Shown piece by piece: positions 54,670-62,677 of a DNA stretch of 64,000 bases (within the stretch, counting starts at the first letter, position 1; every line of letters begins with the position of its first letter). The notes below the pieces were generated by a model. It was not told the DNA's origin and did no database searches. It was given only the letters and a program-made list of their open reading frames with translations. The DNA is from Serratia sp. M24T3 (lineage in GTDB: Bacteria > Pseudomonadota > Gammaproteobacteria > Enterobacterales > Enterobacteriaceae). The stretch is taken from assembly GCF_000257645.1 (NCBI RefSeq), contig NZ_AJHJ01000007.1, forward strand, positions 1-64,000, in the 5' to 3' direction. The translations under genes were made by a program, and so were the position numbers.

Positions 54670-54734
54670 GAATTGTATCGATGTCATATACTAGTAAATC
54701 AGCAAGCCAGCGCTTTATTACCAGCATATGACAC

Positions 54735-54768
54735 TGTTCCCCCTGCAGCTTCTATTGTTGGGGGAACA
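54735..54768 (+). terminator. Hairpin after precursor 7
   Basis: 9-bp perfect stem with a 16-nt loop; no T-run follows, so it may protect the 3' end or end transcription inefficiently. Confidence 0.45.
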
Positions 54769-55325
54769 AAAAGGCCAAATTAGTTCCGCTCAATGCTTCC
54801 AACTAAATATTTTATTGAATTACCCCACCTTGCACTGCTTAAATCCAGTCTGAATAAAAGTGTGATTGCCTTTGCATTTTTAATATCTGAATCACCCATC
54901 AAATCCCTACATTTATTAATACAATATGAATCCAACTGTATTTCTCCTGGCAACATCCACTGCATCAATCTGCCGTCGTAGATTTGTCGTTCTACCAAAC
55001 ACCCAGACAATAGTTTCAAACTGAAATAATATTTCAATTTTAACAAAAAGTTACAATAGATCCCTGCCGCCAACGCTCAATAAATCACCAGCAGAATACC
55101 CCCTTTGGCTCATGGCTTATTTACTTAAGCTAAATGGATATCTAACAATTGAAATATAAAGAAAAATTAATGTATTATCTCCATAAGAAAGGTCTAGGAA
55201 CGCGGCAGGATTTTCCGTCAAAAGAGTGGCATTAACTTTATAATCAGTCTTAAACACTGCCATTTTAAATTTAAAAAGAATTTTTAACTTTTCTCACGAT
55301 AGAATAAGCCAAATTCAATTAGATA

Positions 55326-55336
55326 GTTTAGAGTGA
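55326..55336 (+). promoter_or_regulatory. Shared upstream element, copy 3
   Basis: GTTTAGAGTGA followed by ATCCAAGGTCGCAAGG, 100 bases before precursor 8. Confidence 0.45.
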
Positions 55337-55425
55337 ATCCAAGGTCGCAAGGGGTTACTTGCTGATGTATGAGGAAATAATCAGCGACTGTAGTTAAGCA
55401 TCTATTATTAATTTCGGAGATTATT

Positions 55426-55644
55426 ATGAAAGAACTAAACACTATCGAAGTTGAGCAAGTTGCGGGCGGCGGTTTGCTGTCAAGCCTGTTGGGTAATGTT
55501 GCGAGCACCGTTGGTGTTGCATTAGGTACAGTAGGAACTGTTGTTACTAGCACTGTTCCTAATATTCTTGGCACCACCGTATCCGATGTTGGCGCAGCGT
55601 TGAACGACCTGGGTATTCCTGCTGCAGTTTCAGAGCTGGTTTAA
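55426..55644 (+). CDS. Double-glycine peptide precursor 8
   Basis: 72 residues, the longest: leader MKELNTIEVEQVAGG and a 57-residue core rich in Val, Thr, Gly and Leu (LLSSLLGNVASTVGVALG, then TVVTSTVPNIL), with three acidic and no basic residues and no Cys. CGGAG 8 nt before the ATG. It immediately precedes the second exporter pair. Confidence 0.85.
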   Translation: MKELNTIEVEQVAGGGLLSSLLGNVASTVGVALGTVGTVVTSTVPNILGTTVSDVGAALNDLGIPAAVSELV

Positions 55645-55722
55645 TATCTGAAATAAATATATGTCTGTCTCCTACTCGTCAATATTCAAGCCATTTTGAA
55701 TAACTTGTAAGAGATATTCTTC

Positions 55723-55746
55723 CACCTGCAGTTAAGGCTGCAGGTG
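55723..55746 (+). terminator. Hairpin after precursor 8
   Basis: CACCTGCAG/CTGCAGGTG, loop TTAAGG, followed by ATTTAATC. It lies 29 bases before the second fusion-protein gene, in the same place as the hairpin before the first. Confidence 0.55.
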
Positions 55747-55774
55747 ATTTAATCGCTTCTACCAGAGTATTTTG

Positions 55775-57058
55775 ATGTCTGCACTTTTCCGTAAGGAAGT
55801 TGCCACTCAGCAACAAACTCAGTGGCTAGGCAAAGCGCTGCTGCTTAAAGGCTGGCCACTATGGATTACTTTATCCTTAACCAGTACATTCCTTGTATTG
55901 CTGCTGCTATTTCTGACGTTTGCAAACTACACTCGCCGAATTAACGTCAGTGCCGAAGTCATTACCCAGCCCTACACGATTAACCTGTTCTCACCTCAGC
56001 AAGGGGTCATTTCCAAACTGCTGGTTAAAAATGGACAACAGGTCGCTGCCGGCACTCCGCTTTATAAAATAGATGTCAGCCAGATTTCACAATCAGGTAA
56101 TGTCAGTACCTCAACGCTTGATGCTATCAATAAGCAGAAGTTGCAGTTGGACAACATTATCGCTCAGCAACGAAATAATAAGCAGGCCACGTTAGATAAT
56201 CTCCAGCAGCAGCTAGAGCAATACCAGCAGGCACAGATTGGCCTGAATAAAATGGTCGCCTCAGCCAGGCAAGGGTTAGAGTCGATGGGCAAAAGTCTTG
56301 ACTCTTATAATGTGTAGCTTAAAAAAGGTCTGATTACTACCGACCAGCTAAATAACCAGCGCTACCTTTATTACCAGCAGCAGAGTTCCTTCCAAAGCCT
56401 TACTGCACAGGTTATTCAGCAGTCACTCCAGATTAGCAACCTGCAAAGTCAGAAAGTGACCAAGGCGGCCGAGTTTGATAATCAGATCTCGCAATCGCTT
56501 TATCAACAGCAAACGCTGGACCGCGATCTTGCCGAAGCTAATGCAAGAAATCTAATTATCATCACTGCTCCGACGGCAGGAAATATCTCTTCACTGAGCG
56601 TAACGCCGGGCCAAATGGTCAATACCGGTGACAGCCTGGTGCAGCTGGTGCCAGAGAGTGAACACGCCTTTTATCTGGTTGCCTGGCTGCCTGATGCAAG
56701 CCGCCCTTACGTGCAACTGGGCGAAAAAATTAATGTCAGCTACGCCGCGTTCCCATTCCAAAAATATGGCCAATTCCCGGGAAAGATAATTTCGGTCGCC
56801 AGTGCGCCAAGTACGGCAAAAGAAATGTCGGGCTATGTGAGCGCGCCTCGACAGAACCAGGTTACCGATGGCAGTTATTTCAAAGCCATTGTAGCGCTTG
56901 ATAAAGGCTCGCTTAGCTGGCACGGACAACCTTTAGCTTTATCCAGCGGCATGCAGGCGGAATCCACGCTGTTTCTCGAAAAACGCCCGCTCTATCAATG
57001 GATGCTTTCCCCTTATTACAGCTTGAAGAAAAGTATTACCGGACCGGTGAATGAATAA
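55775..57058 (+). pseudogene. Second fusion protein gene, interrupted by one amber codon
   Basis: Paralogue of the gene at 49228, alignable end to end. Codon 181 is TAG (56315-56317), where the intact copy has TCG (Ser) in YNIS; one base change explains it. The frame is otherwise open to the TAA that overlaps the next start (TAATG). The break falls in the coiled coil, so without read-through the product lacks the second lipoyl half. All other family features remain. Confidence 0.85.
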
Positions 57059-59160
57059 TGAATAAAGCGCAGTTAGACGAACTCGTACAAAAATTACATT
57101 TCAGCTTTCGCCGCCGAGTGCCACAAATCATTCAGACCGAAGCGGCTGAGTGCGGGCTAGCCTGTGTGGCCATGATTTGTGGTTATCACGGATTACAGAC
57201 TGACCTGCTCACGCTGCGCCAGCAGTTTGATGTTTCCACTCGCGGCGTCACGCTGAAAACCCTGATGGCGGTGACTCAGCAGCTGAATTTAAAATCTCGT
57301 GCGCTACGCCTGGATATCGACGAACTTATCGAGCTTAAGACGCCGTGCATTTTGCACTGGGACATGAATCATTTTGTGGTGCTGCTCTCCGCCAAACGTG
57401 GGCGAATTGTGGTGCATGATCCGGCGTTCGGGCGGCGCGTTTTGGGCTTGCAGGAAGTGTCGGCGCACTTTACCGGCGTTGCGCTCGAGCTATGGCCAGA
57501 TGCCAATTTCAGCCATAAAAAGAACACCAACCGGCTCAATCTGCGCAAGATGGCGAGCAATGTCAGCGGCATTTTTGCTACCTTGACCAAACTGTTTTGT
57601 TTCTCGCTGATGATAGAGGCGGTAAATCTGCTGTTACCGGTCGGTATGCAGTTGGTGATGGACCATGTGATCCCGGCGCAGGACCCCAACCTGCTCACGC
57701 TTATCTGTCTTGGCCTGCTGCTGTTCGTGATATTTCGCACCGGCATCAGTATTCTGAAATCCTGGACTCAGCTGGTAATGACGACTCTGATAGACGTGCA
57801 ATGGAAAGCGCGCCTGTTTGATCACCTGCTTGCCCTGCCGCTGGCCTATTTTGAGAAACGTAAACTCGGCGACATTCAATCGCGCTTTGTTTCACTCGAC
57901 ACTTTGCGCACCACGCTGACCTCCAACGTCGTCAATAGCCTGATGGACGGCATTATGTCGGTCGGGCTGTTGGTGATGATGATTCTGTACGGCGGCTGGC
58001 TGGTGTGGGTTATCCTTGGTTTCACTACCCTTTACTGTTTATTCCGCCTGGCAACCTATCCAACTTATCGCCAGATAGCCGAGGAGCAGTTGGTGAAAAA
58101 TGCCCGTGCCAGCTCGCACTTTATGGAAACGCTGTACGGCATGGGCACCTTAAAAGCGCTGGGGCTTTCCTCAAACCGCGCACAGCGTTGGCTGAATATG
58201 AATATTGATACCGCCAACGCCACTGTGCGAAAAACGCGTTACGAGATGCTGTTTCAGGGCGGCAATACCTTGATTGCGACTCTCGACCAGATTGCTCTGC
58301 TGTGGCTCGGCGCGAGTCAGGTGATTGACGGCCATATGACGCTGGGTATGTTTGTGGCGTTTAACACCTATCGCGGGCAGTTTTCAGACCGCGCCGCCAA
58401 CCTGCTGGATATGGTGCTACAGCTGCGCATGCTGTCGCTGCATTCCGAGCGTATTGCAGACATTGCTCTCACCGAGGAAGAGCATTATATCCCTGAGCGC
58501 CCGCTGCTGCGCGTGGGTGAAGCCGCGGGTCTGGAGGTGCAAAATGTATCCTTCCAGTACGATGTGCTGTCCGCCCCGCTGATTAACAATCTCAACCTTA
58601 GCGTGACGGCAGGCGAAAGCGTGGCGATAACCGGCCCGTCGGGGACGGGGAAAACCACCTTGATGAAGCTGTTGTCGGGTCTGTTGTTGCCCACCGCCGG
58701 AGAAGTCAAACTCAACGGAATGGATATCAGCAAAGTTGGCGTAAACAATTACCGCGCCTGTATTGCCTGTGTGTTGCAGGAAGATACGCTGTTTGCCGGT
58801 TCAATTGCCGAAAACATTGCCAGCTTTGAGGAACAGAACGAGCCTGAGCACCTGCTGGAATGCGCCCGCCGCGCGAATATTCATGACGATATTTTAGCCA
58901 TGCCAATGGGCTATGAAACGTTGATAAGCGAGCTGGGCGGCAGCCTGTCCGGTGGGCAAAAACAGCGTTTGCTTATTGCCCGGGCACTGTATCGCCGTCC
59001 GAGCATTTTGTTCCTCGATGAAGCTACCAGCCATCTTGATGTCGAAAACTAGGCTCATATCAATGCTTCGATTGCGGCGCTAAAAGTGACTCGCATAATC
59101 ATTGCTCACCGCCCTTCAACGATTGCCTCAGCCGATCGCGTGATTGTGCTGGGGAGCTGA
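57058..59160 (+). pseudogene. Second C39 ABC exporter gene, interrupted by one amber codon
   Basis: Paralogue of the gene at 50507. Peptidase residues (ECGLAC, WDMNHFVVL, HDPAFG), membrane domain, GPSGTGKTT, LSGGQKQR and ILFLDEATSHLD are intact. Codon 665 is TAG (59050-59052) directly after LDVEN, where the intact copy has GAA (Glu). The last 35 codons, including the switch region AHRPS, stay open to TGA at 59158. Truncation would remove the switch histidine, so the protein should be inactive unless the codon is read through. Its end overlaps the convergent regulator gene by 33 bases. Confidence 0.85.
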
Positions 59161-60645
59161 TTCAGCCAGCATTTCATCTACCACATCGCCGACGATAGCT
59201 ATGCCGTCGGCGATGTCTTCCACTTTGATTGATGAAAAACCAATACGCATGTAGTGAGTTGGCCGCGAGGTTAATTTATTGGCAGACTGTAAGAAATAGC
59301 TTTCACCGGGCTGGATATAAACGTCTCTCTGGTAAGCTCGTTGCGAAAGCTCACGAGTATTGATCTCCTCGGGAAAGCGCAGCCACACCGAACTGCCACC
59401 TTCAGAACTTGCCACCTCGGCCAGCGGAATATACTGCCTGAGTGCCTGTTGCAGGGTATGCCAGCGCAGTTCGTATTCTTCGTGAAAGCGCTTGAGAAGC
59501 GACTCGTAATAGCCCCCTTTCAGAAACAGCGCGACGGTGCGCTGGTTATTTGCCGCCGGGTGACGAATGCTCATCCTGCGCAGCGCGCGGGCCTGTCGAA
59601 TAAACGGCAGCGGACCGACTAAAAATCCAACTCGCAGGCCGGGCGACAGCAGCTTTGACAGGCTAGTGACATACACCACGCGGCCATCTGTATCGATCGA
59701 TTTCAACGCGCTGGAAGGAAAACGGCCAAATCGCGATTCCGTGTCGTAATCATCCTCAATGATAATAAAGTCGTGATCTTTAGCCATTTGCAGCAGCTCA
59801 CGACGTCGTGAATGTGACAACGTCACGGTTGTCGGTGACTGGTGACTTGGGGTGACGTAAAGAATATCGCAACCCACCAGCGCATCGCCGATAATCAGCC
59901 CGTCTTCATCGACTGGCAGCGGTTTAAGCACCGCACCGTGGAAAATCATCAGGTTACGTACATCGGGGTACGACGGGTCCTCAATGCCAACCACCATTCC
60001 CGGGCGGATTAAACACTGGATTGCCAAAAATAGTGCATGCTGGGCGCCCACGGTAACCAGCACTTCCTGGGTATGGGCCGTAAATCCGCGCCTTGGCAAA
60101 ACGCGACGGCGAAACGCATCCAACAATACAGGGTCATCTTCGTCGACATAATCCACGGTCCAGTCATACATATCATGCAGTGACAGCGAATCGCGGCTGC
60201 ATTTTCGCCAGCTGGAGATTGGAAAGATCCAGCGGTCATGCTGGCCGTACATAAAGGTATATTTTTTGCTCCGCCAATCCTGTGGATGAGTAATGTGCTC
60301 CATCGCGGCAGGATTGATAACCAGCTTGCTGTCCCAGTCAACCGACGGCGAAACCTGCTCCACTGGCCGACTTTGCGGCAACCTCGCGATGGCATCTGGC
60401 GCAACGTAAAAACCGCGCCGGTGTTCGGAAATCAAGACGCCTTCCGCCGCCAGCTCTTCGTAGACCAGCGTCACGGTATTGCGAGATATCTTCAGCTGCT
60501 CGGCCATAATGCGAGTGGATGGCAGAGTTTGCCCCTGCTCGTAATCCCCTTTAGCTATCGCCTCAGAAATTTTTTCGCGCAGTTTTGACTGTAATGAACC
60601 CTGCGACTTGCGATCTATTGCGTTGGCAACCGATAAGTTAAGCAT
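59128..60645 (-). CDS. MocR/PdxR-type GntR-aminotransferase regulator
   Basis: 505-residue regulator: N-terminal GntR winged helix (about 18-85, LPSTRIMAEQLKISRNTVTLVYEEL shortened to LPSTRIMAEQLKISRN) joined to an aminotransferase class I fold. The PLP lysine is in YVTSLSKLLSPGLRVGF and the D-Y pair in IIEDDYDTE. Such proteins sense PLP-bound amino compounds. It follows the hydantoinase genes by 37 bases in the same orientation and so probably regulates them, and may also affect the convergent exporter by antisense overlap. Confidence 0.9.
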   Translation of the reverse strand: MLNLSVANAIDRKSQGSLQSKLREKISEAIAKGDYEQGQTLPSTRIMAEQLKISRNTVTLVYEELAAEGVLISEHRRGFYVAPDAIARLPQSRPVEQVSPSVDWDSKLVINPAAMEHITHPQDWRSKKYTFMYGQHDRWIFPISSWRKCSRDSLSLHDMYDWTVDYVDEDDPVLLDAFRRRVLPRRGFTAHTQEVLVTVGAQHALFLAIQCLIRPGMVVGIEDPSYPDVRNLMIFHGAVLKPLPVDEDGLIIGDALVGCDILYVTPSHQSPTTVTLSHSRRRELLQMAKDHDFIIIEDDYDTESRFGRFPSSALKSIDTDGRVVYVTSLSKLLSPGLRVGFLVGPLPFIRQARALRRMSIRHPAANNQRTVALFLKGGYYESLLKRFHEEYELRWHTLQQALRQYIPLAEVASSEGGSSVWLRFPEEINTRELSQRAYQRDVYIQPGESYFLQSANKLTSRPTHYMRIGFSSIKVEDIADGIAIVGDVVDEMLAESAPQHNHAIG

Positions 60646-60682
60646 CCGCGCCCGTCCTCACTTGAATAACTTGCAGCGACTA

Positions 60683-62677
60683 TTACGCGGGTCGTTGGCC
60701 GCCAATAGCCGGAAATTTATTCACTAATCCATGCAATATTTCGGCCATCTGTTGAGTCATCGCCTGTTCATCGGCAGGTTTGTCCTGCGCGGCAACGGCT
60801 GCGAACACCTGATGCTTAAGGAAGTGTCGCCACACCACGGGCATTGCGGCTAAAAACTCGGTCAGCAAACTGTAGCGCTGGCGAGTCCAGACCTGTTCAA
60901 ATTCGCGCCGCGCCGTGCCGTAATCGAAATGCTCACTGCCGGCTACGGCCATGGTGCTGCGGGTGATTTCAGTTTCAAAGGCATCGATTGCGCCATTGTG
61001 GATAACCACGCCGTAATCACGGCGCGCGCCTTCCAGACTCACGAAACCGCATTGCACGTCGCGCAGTACGCTTTGTGGTGAACGCTCGCGCGCCGGGCCG
61101 TACCCGCCGGCACCGGGGCCAATCAGCCTAACGATGTCACCCGGCCCGCATTTAATGACGTCAATATTGCCGTGCTCCACTTCCCCAGCGCTGCCGGGAT
61201 TGGTCTGGAAGCTCGAGTTTTTACCGGCATTACCGCCCGCCGCGCCAGCCGAGGCAAACACTGAGCGATTACGGTTCCGCGCGGTGACGACGGTATTTGG
61301 CGCGGTGATTTCAAACTCCATCACGGTCGCCATGCCGCCGCGATAGCGCCCTGCGCCGCCGCTGTCAGGCTGCAAGCCGTAACGGCGCACCAGAATCGGC
61401 ACCTCGGCTTCGTTGATTTCGACTGGAGTATTTTTGAGGAAGGCGGAGAGCCCGCCCGAGCCGTCCGGGCCGTCGTGACGCGGGGTGCCACCTGCGCCAC
61501 CGCCGACGGGGCCAATCGAGGCCACCACGGTCCGGCTTTGGGCGTCCACGGTTCTAATATTCACAATCGAGTTACCGCCAGGAGAGTTGGCCGGTAATCG
61601 ATCAGGTACTGCCAGTGAAAACGCCCCCAGCGTGGCAATTTGCGACACCGCGCAGGTCAGCGAACGCATGCCAACCGCCGCCGGTTCTTCACAGTTCATC
61701 ACCGTGCCGCTGGGTAGAATAGCTCGCGTCGGGCGCAGCGTTCCGGCATTGAGCAGCAGGCGACTGTCCAGCGTCGACAGCACGTAAGTCACGCCCACCA
61801 GCGCCAGCGGATGCCTTTCACGCCCGCCGGTTGGCATATTCAGTGAGGACGTGAGCTGCGGATCGCTGCCAGTGTAGTCCAGTTCAAGGGTTTCGCCCGT
61901 AACGCGCAGCGTAACCGCAATGCGGCAGGGATAACCGCCATCAGTATCTTCGTCAGCGTAATCGGCATAGAAATATTCTCCGTCGGGAATAGTCGCGATG
62001 ATATTGCGCGCCTGCTGCTCGGCATAGTCGAGAATACCCTCGACCCCCTGCAAGAAATCTTCAATGCCAAAGCGGGCAATAATCTCCTGAACCTTGCGTT
62101 CGCCGATATTAACCGAGGCGATCTGGGCATTAAAATCCCCCCAGTTTTGATCCGGCGCGCGAACGTTAAGGCGCATAATCCGTGCCACATCTTCATTCAA
62201 CTTGCCGCCAGAGATAATTTTTAACGGCGGTATGCGCAATCCTTCCTGCACTATCTCGGTCAGCGATCGCGACAAAGAAGCAGGCACCGCACCACCAACG
62301 TCGGTGTTATGGATATGTCCGACCACAAAACAGGCAATCTGCCCCTGATAAAATACCGGCTTCCAGATATGAATATCAGGCGAATGCGTGGCCACATTGC
62401 CAGCATAAGAGTCATTGGTAATGCAAATATCGCCCTCTTGATAATCGTCGATCAGTTCTAAAACCGGCGCATAATCAATACCGCTGTACCAAGGTGCACC
62501 AAAACTGCGCGGAGAAGCGAAAGCCAGCCCCTCGCGACTGACAATTTGGCAGGAAAAATCCTCGGTTTCTTTAACGAATGTTGAATGCGCGGTGCGCATC
62601 AGCGTAAAGGCCATGGCATCGGCGGCAGCAGCGCAGTAGTTGGCCAATATTTGCAGATTGCGTCCATCAATTGCCAT
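60683..62677 (-). CDS. Hydantoinase B/oxoprolinase family protein (HyuB)
   Basis: B subunit of ATP-dependent N-methylhydantoinase/5-oxoprolinase/acetone-carboxylase-type enzymes, 664 residues. Family features: ICITNDSYAGNVATHSPD, HIHNTDVGG, a Gly-rich centre (GPVGGGAGGTPRHDGPDGSGG as GPVGGGAGG and GPDGSGG), and GAGGYGPARER. The ATG at 62677 lies in the end of the A gene with an 11-base overlap; an earlier in-frame TTG is less likely. Acts with subunit A to open a cyclic amide in the cytoplasm. Confidence 0.92.
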   Translation of the reverse strand: MAIDGRNLQILANYCAAAADAMAFTLMRTAHSTFVKETEDFSCQIVSREGLAFASPRSFGAPWYSGIDYAPVLELIDDYQEGDICITNDSYAGNVATHSPDIHIWKPVFYQGQIACFVVGHIHNTDVGGAVPASLSRSLTEIVQEGLRIPPLKIISGGKLNEDVARIMRLNVRAPDQNWGDFNAQIASVNIGERKVQEIIARFGIEDFLQGVEGILDYAEQQARNIIATIPDGEYFYADYADEDTDGGYPCRIAVTLRVTGETLELDYTGSDPQLTSSLNMPTGGRERHPLALVGVTYVLSTLDSRLLLNAGTLRPTRAILPSGTVMNCEEPAAVGMRSLTCAVSQIATLGAFSLAVPDRLPANSPGGNSIVNIRTVDAQSRTVVASIGPVGGGAGGTPRHDGPDGSGGLSAFLKNTPVEINEAEVPILVRRYGLQPDSGGAGRYRGGMATVMEFEITAPNTVVTARNRNRSVFASAGAAGGNAGKNSSFQTNPGSAGEVEHGNIDVIKCGPGDIVRLIGPGAGGYGPARERSPQSVLRDVQCGFVSLEGARRDYGVVIHNGAIDAFETEITRSTMAVAGSEHFDYGTARREFEQVWTRQRYSLLTEFLAAMPVVWRHFLKHQVFAAVAAQDKPADEQAMTQQMAEILHGLVNKFPAIGGQRPA

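Larger units (their letters stand above)
54670..55425. other. Region between precursors 7 and 8
   Basis: 756 bases. A TGTTCCCCC/GGGGGAACA hairpin (54735-54768) follows precursor 7. A minus-strand open frame at 54780-55073 (97 codons) starts only at TTG and matches nothing recognised. The right half repeats the upstream region of precursor 7. Confidence 0.5.

Noticed and set aside
54780-55073. Minus-strand frame of 97 codons between precursors 7 and 8, considered as an immunity protein
   Set aside because: Only a TTG start, an upstream stop two codons away, no membrane segments, no family recognised. Left as an open possibility in the gap entry.
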